From Gammaproteobacteria bacterium (GTDB lineage: Bacteria > Pseudomonadota > Gammaproteobacteria > Steroidobacterales > GCA-2729495): a DNA stretch of 63,681 bases. Location of the stretch: contig JAJRUG010000173.1 of assembly GCA_024277915.1 (NCBI GenBank), positions 1 to 63,681 on the forward strand, given 5' to 3'. Both the position numbers and the translations under genes were made by a program. This document shows, one piece after another, positions 51,541-60,149 of this stretch; the stretch's first letter is position 1; every line of letters begins with the position of its first letter. The notes under the pieces are model-generated. The model saw nothing but the letters and a program-made list of their open reading frames with translations. It had not been told where the DNA came from and ran no database searches.

Positions 51541-52167
51541 ATGAAAGCTCAGGATCAGAAAGTATTCAAGAGGATATACAGTGCTTCGGAAACCTGCGAG
51601 GAACTTCCCTGGCACGATGAGAACCCGCCGGAACAGCTGCTCCATGCGCTGGCTGCGCGCGACAAGCCGGGCAGGGCGCTTGATGTTGGCTGTGGTGGTG
51701 GCACCTTCTCTTTGTATCTGGCTCGACAGGGCTATGATGTGACGGCTGTGGATTTCATGCCGGAGGCGGTGGCAATGACCCGGCAACGAGCGACTGAAGC
51801 AGGGGTCAATATCGAGGTGCTGCAAGCCGATGTGACTGACTGGTCATCCGAGCAGCCTTTCGACATTGTGCTCGATGTGGGCTGTCTGCACAGCCTTCCC
51901 GACTCCATGCGGGCGGGTTATCGTGCGAGCCTGTTGAAATGGCTGGCTTCAGGTGGTGATTTTGTCCTGACCCATTTTTCAAGACGTGGCTGGTGGGATG
52001 GGTGGCCGATCGGCCCCAACAGGGTTGCAGCAAAGAAAATAACCGGTTTTTTCGGGGTCGATCTGGAATTGAAAGAGCAGGACTCCAGGCTGGTCACCAG
52101 TTTCCCCTGGTTTATGGGATCCTCGGCGTTGATCGGTTCATACTGGTTCCGCAGAGGCATGTTTTGA
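51541..52167 (+). CDS. SAM-dependent methyltransferase
   Basis: 208 residues, class I Rossmann methyltransferase. Motif I is ALDVGCGGGTFSLYLARQGYDVTAVDF (SAM binding, about 40-66), then LQADVTDW and DIVLDVGCLHSLP. AGGAGG lies 7 bp before the ATG. It resembles TehB/thiopurine-type small-molecule methyltransferases; acceptor unknown. Confidence 0.82.
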   Translation: MKAQDQKVFKRIYSASETCEELPWHDENPPEQLLHALAARDKPGRALDVGCGGGTFSLYLARQGYDVTAVDFMPEAVAMTRQRATEAGVNIEVLQADVTDWSSEQPFDIVLDVGCLHSLPDSMRAGYRASLLKWLASGGDFVLTHFSRRGWWDGWPIGPNRVAAKKITGFFGVDLELKEQDSRLVTSFPWFMGSSALIGSYWFRRGMF

Positions 52168-52259
52168 AGCACCACGTGAGAAAACTTTCACAGTTGATTG
52201 ACTTATAAAGATAATTATCTAATTATGTTAACTGTCTGGGGTCGAAGTGAGATAATTGC

Positions 52260-53378
52260 ATGAGCCAAGTCGTGGAATCACCGATCAAGAGCGAGATTGG
52301 TACCCGGTCTGATCGGCGCTCAAGTGTCAGATTGAACCACCAGGCTACTCCTGAATCAGAACCCGCCGGGTCGGAGACGCCTTACTTTCCCACTGGTAAC
52401 AGTCACCGGATGACCAATGTCAGGCGTCTTATCGAGCAGGTTGCCGGGTTCAATACCAATGTGCTGATCACTGGTGAGTCCGGTACCGGGAAAGAATGGG
52501 CGGCACGATATATTCATCTGCAGTCAGAGCGAAGCGAGTTGCCATTCGTACCGGTCAACTGTGGGGCTATTCCATCGGATCTTCTTGAAAGCGAATTATT
52601 CGGTCACGAGAAAGGTGCATTTACGGGTGCCATCTCAACCCGGGTAGGCCGTTTCGAGGCCGCAGAGGGTGGCACGCTGTTTCTCGATGAGATCGGCGAT
52701 ATGAGTTTGTCGATGCAGGTCAAGTTGTTGCGTGTCCTGCAAGAAAGAATATTCGAGCGTGTTGGCAGCAACCGAAGCCGTAGTTGCGATGTGCGCATTG
52801 TTGCTGCTACCCATCGCGATCTTGAGAATGCGATCGATCAGGGAAAATTTCGCGAAGATTTGTTTTACCGGCTCAATGTATTTCCAATCGAGCTGCCTTC
52901 TCTTAAAGATCGGTCAGACGATCTCGGAGATCTTATACAGAATATTCTCGGTCGCTATAAGGAATCAGGTGTGGATCCGGTCACAGTGACGGCAGGAGCC
53001 ATCAGGGTTTTGAAACATTACGAATGGCCGGGCAATATCCGGGAGCTTTCCAACCTGATGGAGCGCTTGTGTGTTTTGCACCCGGGTGGCCAGGTTGACA
53101 TTGCCAACCTGCCAACACGGTATACAGCCAATGCGCCTTTGCGTGGTTCAGACCGGGAGGGTGTTGCTGTCACGCGGGAATCCGGGCCTCAGCCCCAGGA
53201 CTTTGAGTTGCCCACCGATGGAACGCCATTGAAGGAATACCTTGAGATGGTCGAGACCTCTTTGATTCGCCGTGCGCTGCATGATGCGGATGGTGTTATT
53301 GCCCATGCCGCAAGAAAACTCCAGATTCGGCGTACTACTCTTGCCGAGAAAATGAAACGGTACGGGATCAAGAGTTAA
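52260..53378 (+). CDS. Sigma54-dependent transcription activator (no receiver domain)
   Basis: 372 residues. A short N-terminal segment (about 1-40) without a receiver domain, then an AAA+ domain with Walker A GESGTGKE, the sigma54 contact loop GAFTGA, Walker B FLDEIGDM and the arginine finger region [20 protein letters not shown] Fis-type helix-turn-helix sits at the C-terminus ([22 protein letters not shown]). Next to the flagellar genes it may be a FleQ/FlrA-like master regulator, although FleQ has an N-terminal domain that is missing here. It overlaps the convergent HDOD-GGDEF gene by 4 bp. Confidence 0.88.
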   Translation: MSQVVESPIKSEIGTRSDRRSSVRLNHQATPESEPAGSETPYFPTGNSHRMTNVRRLIEQVAGFNTNVLITGESGTGKEWAARYIHLQSERSELPFVPVNCGAIPSDLLESELFGHEKGAFTGAISTRVGRFEAAEGGTLFLDEIGDMSLSMQVKLLRVLQERIFERVGSNRSRSCDVRIVAATHRDLENAIDQGKFREDLFYRLNVFPIELPSLKDRSDDLGDLIQNILGRYKESGVDPVTVTAGAIRVLKHYEWPGNIRELSNLMERLCVLHPGGQVDIANLPTRYTANAPLRGSDREGVAVTRESGPQPQDFELPTDGTPLKEYLEMVETSLIRRALHDADGVIAHAARKLQIRRTTLAEKMKRYGIKS

Positions 53379-54895
53379 GCTGCTTTGATTTCCCCAAAAT
53401 AGGTATGCTGATCGCGACCGTTTCGTTTCGAGTGATAGAGTGCCGTGTCGGCTGCTGCTACCAGATCCTCGGCTGCATCAAAGGGATTGCTTGAGTCATA
53501 GGTTGCGAGCCCCAGTGACAAGGTGATTCCTACAGTTTCCCCGGCCTCGGTGGTCACACTTCTTTTCCGGATTTCCGTTACCACTCTTTCTGAAGCATTT
53601 CTGGCCTGGTCGATATCGACTCCCGGCAGCAGCAGAACATATTCGTCACCACCATATCGGGCGACTATGTCGGTTTCCCGGAGGTTTGCGACCAGCAGAT
53701 CTGCTACTTCCTTGAGAATAGCATCACCCGTTGGATGGCCATGAGTGTCGTTGACAGTTTTGAAGTTATCAAGATCTACGAATACCACACTGAGTGGCCA
53801 TTTGTGTTCGGTGGTCGCTGCAAACTCCTTGGCCAGAAGTTTCTCGAAACCACGGCGGTTGTAGACTCCGGTCAAGCCATCGCGATTACTTTCTTCTTCG
53901 AGTACAACATTTTGGTTTTCCAGTTCGGATTTCTGCTGCTGAAGGTCGGAAACTTCAGACAGCGCCTGAAGATTCCGCACAATCAGGATCTCGCTGGCCA
54001 TCCCTGAAATATCGGCAAGCTGGTCGGTTTCGAACAGCTCCATTTCGAAAATGCCCTGCGCAACCGGTAACTGGTCTGCAATAATTTCAAACATTTCCGC
54101 CATCCGTTTTGGCTGGATGCCGAGTTGCTTGTGCGCCAGTTGTCCCGCTTTATGGATGCTGACTTTATCGTTTTTGGACAGCCAGACATCAGCGAGTTCA
54201 CTCGCCATCGCCACTGCACGAATATAGCCGCGATTCTCCGGACTTGCATCTTTTGCACTGACGTCATGGCTGTATTTCACACCGTTGACCAGGCCATCAG
54301 GCATGTTCCAGCTTTTCAGCAACCAGGCGCCGACGGCCTGATGGTCGGTATTGATCACGCTTTTTTCATGCTTGCTGACAGCGTGGTGATCCAGGTGGAA
54401 AGGGGACACTCCTTCATAGACCTCAGGTGCAATCTTGTCGATTGCCAGCATGCCAATGTCCTGTAACAGTGATGAAAGAAAAACTTCCTCAGCATCTCGT
54501 CGACCCGTTTCACCAGCCAGTAGTTTGCCCCAGGTTGCTGCGAGTAGTGCTCTGCGCCAGTAGGCAATAAAGTCGAATCCTTTCGGGGGGGCTTGTTTAA
54601 GGCTGTTGACCAGCGAAAAACTGAGTGCCAGCGTCAGCGTGGCATTTAGTCCAAGCACAATCAGTGCCTGGCGCAGGTTGGTGCTTTGTCGCCGGCGAGC
54701 ATAGAGTGCCGAGTTCGCAATGCGCATGACTTTGGATGCAATCGCGGGATCAGCACTGACTGCGTTTGCCACGGTTGCCAGATCGATCTCCGGATCCTGG
54801 GCCAGCTCTACAATCTGCATTGCAACAGCCGGCGGCGTCGGAAATGACGTGCAGGTTCTGAGGCGTTTTTCAATTTCTTCTGGTAGCTTTTTCAT
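53375..54895 (-). CDS. HDOD-GGDEF protein (diguanylate cyclase)
   Basis: 506 residues, cytosolic. An N-terminal HDOD domain (about 15-215; [46 protein letters not shown]), a middle helical segment and a C-terminal GGDEF domain (about 335-495) with [15 protein letters not shown] and the active site RYGGDEY. The inhibitory I-site RETD is five residues before it. It should make cyclic di-GMP from GTP and so influence motility against sessile growth. The GGDEY variant is normal. Located beside the flagellar genes. Confidence 0.9.
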   Translation of the reverse strand: MKKLPEEIEKRLRTCTSFPTPPAVAMQIVELAQDPEIDLATVANAVSADPAIASKVMRIANSALYARRRQSTNLRQALIVLGLNATLTLALSFSLVNSLKQAPPKGFDFIAYWRRALLAATWGKLLAGETGRRDAEEVFLSSLLQDIGMLAIDKIAPEVYEGVSPFHLDHHAVSKHEKSVINTDHQAVGAWLLKSWNMPDGLVNGVKYSHDVSAKDASPENRGYIRAVAMASELADVWLSKNDKVSIHKAGQLAHKQLGIQPKRMAEMFEIIADQLPVAQGIFEMELFETDQLADISGMASEILIVRNLQALSEVSDLQQQKSELENQNVVLEEESNRDGLTGVYNRRGFEKLLAKEFAATTEHKWPLSVVFVDLDNFKTVNDTHGHPTGDAILKEVADLLVANLRETDIVARYGGDEYVLLLPGVDIDQARNASERVVTEIRKRSVTTEAGETVGITLSLGLATYDSSNPFDAAEDLVAAADTALYHSKRNGRDQHTYFGEIKAA

Positions 54896-54951
54896 AATAG
54901 GTAGTCCATTTAGGTACTCTGGTCACAATACGTCGCGTATTGGCCCGTCTG

Positions 54952-55431
54952 TCAGTTCAGCGCTCTTTCAGCAGGGGGCTGCGTTGCAGTATCGGCAGTT
55001 CCGTACATAACTTGAACAAGCTGTGCCTCGCCCTGGCTTAGTCCGCATGTCGATACCAGTTGTTTGGTAGTTGCTCCATGCTGGGTCAGTGCGATTGCCT
55101 CTTTGAAGCCACTTCTGCCCGGGTGCAACTCAAGACGACCCTGTTGCACAGCAAGTTGATCAACTTTATTGAGCAGCAGGTTCAGACTATCAAGCGACCC
55201 GGCCAGCCGGATATCCGTATCGTGAAGCTGCTGCCTGGTGACATCCAGCTCTGTTCGCAGTTTGCCGGTACGGTTCCGGCTCAGCCCGGTAACGAGCAGG
55301 CTGGTAGTGAGACCGGCAAGACTGCCCAGTGCTCCGGCTAAATAAAGAGCTGGTGAGCGGGCGAATCCGGACAGCATGCCCAGCACCAGGGCCAGGTGAT
55401 CGAAATTCATAAAATTTGTGATCCAGGTCAT
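54952..55431 (-). CDS. DUF2802 protein
   Basis: 159 residues. N-terminal membrane segment (about 20-45), coiled coil (LRTELDVTRQQLHDTDIRLAG...) and a C-terminal HTH-like segment (FKEAIALTQHGATTKQLVSTCGLSQGEAQLV), as in DUF2802 proteins at the end of polar flagellar/chemotaxis clusters. Function unknown. It follows the small gene at 55444-55614, with AAGGAAG before its ATG. Confidence 0.75.
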   Translation of the reverse strand: MTWITNFMNFDHLALVLGMLSGFARSPALYLAGALGSLAGLTTSLLVTGLSRNRTGKLRTELDVTRQQLHDTDIRLAGSLDSLNLLLNKVDQLAVQQGRLELHPGRSGFKEAIALTQHGATTKQLVSTCGLSQGEAQLVQVMYGTADTATQPPAERALN

Positions 55432-55443
55432 AGTTTTGCTTCC

Positions 55444-55614
55444 TTATGCCAGTTCATCCACTTTGTGGTCACTGTCATCCGGACGCTTGTCCGGACGTGT
55501 ATTATGATCGGGTTCTTCTTTCTTGACCGTGCCTGTTTCACGTCTTGGTCTCTTTTTTTTGGGTCGCACCCATGGGCTGCGTCCAGGCGGGGTAATCTGG
55601 CCGATTCCACTCAT
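55444..55614 (-). CDS. Small charged protein between motD and DUF2802
   Basis: A 56-residue gene too short for ordinary ORF lists. It begins MSGIGQITPPGRSPWVRP, continues with a basic run (KKKRPRRETG) and ends in an acidic part (PDDSDHKVDELA). Its ATG overlaps the motD stop (ATGA), which favours translational coupling. A longer reading of the same DNA in another frame (55428-55610) is rejected. No transmembrane span. Function unknown. Confidence 0.6.
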   Translation of the reverse strand: MSGIGQITPPGRSPWVRPKKKRPRRETGTVKKEEPDHNTRPDKRPDDSDHKVDELA

Positions 55615-56414
55615 TGTGCCGCTCCGTTCAATTCAGTTGTTGCCGTATTGAGAGTCGCCACGGTATCTGTGATTACCAGGGTGACGCGGCGGTTGCTATT
55701 GCGCCCCTCGGCCGTGGCGTTGTCCGCAACCGGTTGAAATTCACCCAGGCCGGCGGCCACCATCCGGGTCGGGTCTACACCGATCTGCGCAAACAATCGT
55801 ACGATTCGGGCAGAACGTGCAGCGGACAATTCCCAGTTTGACGGGAACGCAATACTGCTGATCGGGCGGTTATCGGTATGGCCCTCAACGCGGATCGGGT
55901 TTTCAAGCGGGCTCAGTATTCTGCCCAGTTGTTCAAGGATCGGGACTGCCTTGGGGTTTATCTCTGCGCTACCGCTGGCAAAAAGAATTTCCGACTTGAT
56001 ATCGACTTCCACCCACAGCGCATTGCGTTTGACAGAGATCAGGTCGTCTTCGATCAGCGGGGCCATGGCAACTTCTACTTCATCCGCCATTTTCCGTAGC
56101 GTAATCGGCAGCTGTTCTGCCCCTGACCGGGTCGGGTTCGGTAGTTTAAGCGCTTGAGATGGAGCAAGCCCGACGATGGTTTGTGGTGCCTGAATGCCTG
56201 CGCCGCCGCCCTTCTGGAGCGGGGTTACTGCTGAGGGCGCGCCGCGAAATGCAGCAGTTAACGAATCAGATAGTACCCGGTACTTGCCCTCATTGATTGT
56301 TGATACTGCATACAGCACGACAAACAATGCCAGTAATAGCGTAATCAGGTCTCCATAGGGAATAGCCCATGCTTCATGGTTACTGATCTCTTCCTGGTAT
56401 TTCCTGCGTGCCAT
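55611..56414 (-). CDS. motD: Flagellar stator subunit MotB-type (MotD)
   Basis: 267 residues. N-terminal plug and transmembrane helix with the proton-binding Asp in PYGDLITLLLALFVVLYAV, then a periplasmic OmpA-like peptidoglycan-binding domain (NPIRVEGHTDNRP; WELSAARSARIVRLF; GRNSNRRVTLVI). It anchors the stator to the cell wall. The pair motC-motD next to fliA/flhG is typical of Pseudomonas-like genomes. The coding region ends in the start of the small gene at 55614. Confidence 0.9.
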   Translation of the reverse strand: MARRKYQEEISNHEAWAIPYGDLITLLLALFVVLYAVSTINEGKYRVLSDSLTAAFRGAPSAVTPLQKGGGAGIQAPQTIVGLAPSQALKLPNPTRSGAEQLPITLRKMADEVEVAMAPLIEDDLISVKRNALWVEVDIKSEILFASGSAEINPKAVPILEQLGRILSPLENPIRVEGHTDNRPISSIAFPSNWELSAARSARIVRLFAQIGVDPTRMVAAGLGEFQPVADNATAEGRNSNRRVTLVITDTVATLNTATTELNGAAQ

Positions 56415-56433
56415 CTGAAACTCCCTCAGCCGG

Positions 56434-57174
56434 TTAACCGATAAAGCCTTTCAGCCGGACTTCGATGTTCCTCGGGTTTTCACCCTCGGCAATTGCAATA
56501 ATGCCTTCGATAATCATTTCTTTGGCGTGGCTTTTCGCCTTGATGATCTCCTTGAGTTTGTTTGCTGTTGGCAAACAGAACAAATTGGCGATCCCGATCC
56601 CGTATATGGTGGCCGTAAATGCTGCGGCAATCCCCTGACCCAGCTTGCTGGGATCAGCGAGGTTTTTCATGACAGCGATCAGCCCCAGTACAGCGCCGAT
56701 TATGCCCAGTGTGGGGGCGTAAACACCCAGGCCTTCGAATACTTTTGCGCTCTGGATATTCGATTTTTCCTTGACGTCGAGTTCCAGTTCCAGTGCTTCA
56801 CGGATTTTCTCGGGCTCGGTTCCATCCACGAGCATTTGCAGCGCTTTCTCTGCGAACGGATCCTTTTCAGCCTCGAGCGCAGGCTCAAGACCCAGCAGGC
56901 CCTGCTTGCGTGCTATTTCGCTCCACTTAACCATTTTGGTGATAATCGCTTCCTGGTCTTCGATCCGGGGTTTGAAAATCCAGGGGAAGATCCTCCAGGC
57001 CTGCAAGAATGTCGATTTCGGCGTCTGTATCAGGATTGCTGCGAAGGTTCCGACAATCACTATGATGAATGCGGCCGGGTTCCACAGCGCAGCCAGCCCC
57101 GCGCCTTTCAGCAGGCTGCCGCCAAGCATCGCAACCAGAGCGAGCACCACTCCTGTGATTGTCAACGCATCCAT
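56434..57174 (-). CDS. motC: Flagellar stator subunit MotA-type (MotC)
   Basis: 246 residues, four transmembrane helices with the long cytoplasmic loop between helices 2 and 3 (about 60-145) that touches FliG. The final helix pair contains GLIAVMKNLADPSKLGQGIAAAFTATIYGIG, the proton-channel signature of MotA/ExbB/TolQ-like subunits. Forms the ion-driven stator with MotD, encoded 19 bp downstream. Confidence 0.92.
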   Translation of the reverse strand: MDALTITGVVLALVAMLGGSLLKGAGLAALWNPAAFIIVIVGTFAAILIQTPKSTFLQAWRIFPWIFKPRIEDQEAIITKMVKWSEIARKQGLLGLEPALEAEKDPFAEKALQMLVDGTEPEKIREALELELDVKEKSNIQSAKVFEGLGVYAPTLGIIGAVLGLIAVMKNLADPSKLGQGIAAAFTATIYGIGIANLFCLPTANKLKEIIKAKSHAKEMIIEGIIAIAEGENPRNIEVRLKGFIG

Positions 57175-57217
57175 TCACTGTCCCGTATTTGTTCAACAAA
57201 GTTGACCTTCACCCGTC

Positions 57218-57967
57218 CTAACCCTGAATTGATTCCACATGCTCACTGATGGATTTCTGCAGTTGTGCACGTAGCCGTACCAGAGCCTGCCCATGTAGCT
57301 GGCAGACCCGGGATTCACTAACACCCAGCACCTCACCAATCTCCTTCAGGTTCAATTCCTTGTCGTAATACAGCGACATCACCAGCGCTTCACGCTCCGG
57401 AAGAGACTGGATTGCATCCATAATTTCCTGACGAAACTCCTGAGACTCGAGGTTAGCTACCGGATCTGCATGATTTTCCTGAATACGGTTTGCCAGCGGC
57501 TCGTCATCGGAACCGGATTGATCAAGGCTGAGCATGCGTGATGCACTCGTCGAGGACAGCATCTTGAAATAGTCTTCAAGAGAAACACCAAGTTCTTTGG
57601 CGATCTCCGTAGCACTGGCATGTTCGCCCTTTCTGTTTTCGACGTTTCTCACAGCCGCAGTCAGTTCCCGTTGCTTTCTATAGACTGATCTTGGTGCCCA
57701 GTCATTGCTCCTAACCTCGTCCAGCATCGCGCCTCGAACCCTGATACCGGCGTAGGTCTGAAAACTTGCTCCCTTGGACGCTTCGTAATGACGCGCTGCA
57801 TCCAGCAACGCGACCAGCCCCACCTGGATCAAATCATCCAGCTCTATACCTGCCGGCAATCGGCCCAGCAAATGCACACCAATACGCTTCACCATCGGTG
57901 CGTATTCTTCGACCAGCACCTCCGGTGGCCTGGCTCCGGCCGTTGCATAAACTGAGGACACATTCAT
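57218..57967 (-). CDS. fliA: Flagellar sigma factor sigma28
   Basis: 249 residues. Regions 2 and 3-4 are clear: YAPMVKRIGVHLLGRLPAGIELDDLIQVGLVALLDAARHYE (region 2), and the region 4 helix-turn-helix SLYYDKELNLKEIGEVLGVSESRVCQLHGQAL. It directs RNA polymerase to late flagellar and chemotaxis promoters. Its start overlaps the flhG stop by 4 bp. Confidence 0.94.
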   Translation of the reverse strand: MNVSSVYATAGARPPEVLVEEYAPMVKRIGVHLLGRLPAGIELDDLIQVGLVALLDAARHYEASKGASFQTYAGIRVRGAMLDEVRSNDWAPRSVYRKQRELTAAVRNVENRKGEHASATEIAKELGVSLEDYFKMLSSTSASRMLSLDQSGSDDEPLANRIQENHADPVANLESQEFRQEIMDAIQSLPEREALVMSLYYDKELNLKEIGEVLGVSESRVCQLHGQALVRLRAQLQKSISEHVESIQG

Positions 57968-58857
57968 CGCTGCGCGTCCTCCGACTGATTCGGGAGCTTC
58001 AACAAGCGCTCCACGAAAAACTCGATATTCCCACGGGCCGACCGGGGTATATCCCAGTTATCGGCGCGGTGAGCGAGCTTCTTGAGCGATGCTGCGGCAA
58101 GACTGGCAGGAAATGCGGTCACAAAGGGTGTCTGCAACTGGACTGCCCGCCAGACGCGGTCATCAAAGGGTACGCTGCCTGCATGATCCAGTGTGACATC
58201 CAGGAACCTATCAGTGATTTTGACCAGCTTATGGAAAAGCTCGCTGCCGGTTCCTCCATGGCGGGTCATATTGGTCACTACCCGGAACTGGTTCACACCA
58301 TAGTCTTTGGAGAGTACTTTGATGAGCGCATAGGAGTCTGTGATTGAGGTCGGCTCATCGCAAACAATGACGATGACTTCATGGGCGGCCTCCGCAAAGC
58401 GCAGCACGCTGTCCGATATGCCGGCTGCCGTATCGACCAGCAGGATATCCAGATCTTCAGTGTAGTCGCTGAATGCATTGATGATGCCGGCATGATGACT
58501 GGGGGTCAGGTTGGCCATGTCTCCCAGGCCAGATGCACCGGGCACTACTCTTACACCGGCGGGTCCTTCAACGACAACTTCCGTCAGGCTGCGACTGCCA
58601 TTCACCACATCAGACAGGTTGTAATGGGGTTGCATGCCAAACAGGATGTCGACATTAGCGAGACCAAGATCAGCATCCAGCAGCATGACGCGTCTGCCGA
58701 GCATGGAAAGAGACACGGCGAGATTGGCGCAAACATTTGTTTTGCCAACACCGCCCTTGCCTCCGGTTACCGTGATGACCTTGACGGGGCGAGGTTCACT
58801 CATCCGTCGCAGCCCGGAGGTCTGGTCGTCCGTAATTGCTGTTTCAGGCGCAGGCAT
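57964..58857 (-). CDS. flhG: ParA-like flagellar number regulator
   Basis: 297 residues. MinD/ParA ATPase with the deviant Walker A GGKGGVGKTNVCANLA (about 31-46), switch region DADLGLANVDILFG and the second signature VDTAAGISDSVL. Known as FlhG/FleN/YlxH; it limits polar flagellum number together with FlhF and FleQ. Overlaps flhF by 14 bp and fliA by 4 bp. Confidence 0.93.
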   Translation of the reverse strand: MPAPETAITDDQTSGLRRMSEPRPVKVITVTGGKGGVGKTNVCANLAVSLSMLGRRVMLLDADLGLANVDILFGMQPHYNLSDVVNGSRSLTEVVVEGPAGVRVVPGASGLGDMANLTPSHHAGIINAFSDYTEDLDILLVDTAAGISDSVLRFAEAAHEVIVIVCDEPTSITDSYALIKVLSKDYGVNQFRVVTNMTRHGGTGSELFHKLVKITDRFLDVTLDHAGSVPFDDRVWRAVQLQTPFVTAFPASLAAASLKKLAHRADNWDIPRSARGNIEFFVERLLKLPNQSEDAQR

Positions 58858-60127
58858 GGATATTGATCTCCTTAGTCTTCGGTGCAGTAATGTGCTCCGG
58901 GAAATAATCGGGTAAAAATTCTCCGTTGCTGGTTGTGGATGAGTGATCCATCAACTCAACGGCAGCTTTGACAAGCCATGTTGATCGTGGTCTGGCGAAA
59001 TGCAGGTCCTCGGGTACCCGTTGTCCGTTGGTGACATATGCCAGGGGCAAACCTGAGCGGATCAGCGCAGACAAGCTCCCGCCGAGTGAACCGGCTTCGT
59101 CGGTTTTGGTAAGAATGCATCCCGATGGTTGTACGATTTTGAAGGCATCCAGAATTCCCTCGATAGCCCGGGTTTGTGCGTTTGCCGGTAGTGCAAGCAG
59201 TACTTCCATTTCGACTTCTGCTCCCAACAGGCAACCGAGTTGCCCGGCAAGACGCACGTCATTCTGGCCCATTCCCGCCGTGTCAATGAGTACCAGTTTC
59301 TTGTTGATCAGGCTGTGCAGCAGATCGCCCAGTTCCTTGCTGTCGTTAGCCTGGTAAACGGGTGTACCGATAATCTGTCCGAAAGTTTCAAGTTGCTCGC
59401 GTGCCGCGACCCGAAAACTATCCGTGGTTACCAGTGCGATATCTTTGGGGTTGTTCCGCAGGGCGTAGCGGGCAGCGAGTTTGGCGATTGTGGTGGTTTT
59501 GCCGACGCCCGTGGGGCCGACGATAGCAAACGTACCGCCTTCAAATACCATGTCCTTGTTTCGCATGGGGATACTCCGGGCAAGATGAGTTAATGGAGTC
59601 GTCCACATATTATCCAGCTGGCGCAGATCACCCATTCCGCCTATCAGCTGTGTGACGACTTCTTCTGTAAGGCCGAGCCTGCTGAAATTCCGGGTGATAC
59701 TTGCCGATTCCGGCGTGCGGCGGGCTTTCTCATCCCAGATCAGCCGGGATAATTGCTCCTCCAGCAAATAGCGAATCGAACGAACTTCTTCGCCCATCCG
59801 CTGCATCCTCTTGTCACTTGGCTCGCTTGTAGAGCCGTTTTGTCCGGCCGACAGATACCGCTCAACCGGGCGTTTTTCCGTTCCCAGCGTGAAGCAGCTT
59901 TCATCATCGCCGGCGGAGTAGTCAATCGAGCCACCGATATCGGTCGCCGGGATGGCGCTGGTTGTCGACTGCGTGAAGTCGGTGGATTCATAGTCGATCG
60001 CAGCAGAGACTTCGACGCCCTGTTCCAGATTCGTAGTTTCGAGAATAACTGCATCATCTCCAAATTCATCGTGGATCTGCGCCAGCGCAGTCCGCATATT
60101 TGTGGCCTTGAAGCGTTTCATTTTCAT
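58844..60127 (-). CDS. flhF: Flagellar SRP-like GTPase FlhF
   Basis: 427 residues from ATG 60127 (AAGGAAGG upstream); an earlier in-frame start overlaps flhA and is less likely. N-terminal basic motif MKMKRFKATNMRTAL, a variable middle, then an SRP-type GTPase: G1 GPTGVGKTTTIAKLAARY, G3 DTAGMGQ, G4 TKTDEAGSLGG. It fixes the polar place of the flagellum. Lies 22 bp after flhA. Confidence 0.93.
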   Translation of the reverse strand: MKMKRFKATNMRTALAQIHDEFGDDAVILETTNLEQGVEVSAAIDYESTDFTQSTTSAIPATDIGGSIDYSAGDDESCFTLGTEKRPVERYLSAGQNGSTSEPSDKRMQRMGEEVRSIRYLLEEQLSRLIWDEKARRTPESASITRNFSRLGLTEEVVTQLIGGMGDLRQLDNMWTTPLTHLARSIPMRNKDMVFEGGTFAIVGPTGVGKTTTIAKLAARYALRNNPKDIALVTTDSFRVAAREQLETFGQIIGTPVYQANDSKELGDLLHSLINKKLVLIDTAGMGQNDVRLAGQLGCLLGAEVEMEVLLALPANAQTRAIEGILDAFKIVQPSGCILTKTDEAGSLGGSLSALIRSGLPLAYVTNGQRVPEDLHFARPRSTWLVKAAVELMDHSSTTSNGEFLPDYFPEHITAPKTKEINIHACA

Positions 60128-60149
60128 CGTTCTGCCTTCCTTGTTCAGT

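Noticed and set aside
55428-55610. 60-residue frame between motD and DUF2802
   Set aside because: It overlaps the better supported 56-residue frame that is coupled to motD and has the right spacing to the next gene.
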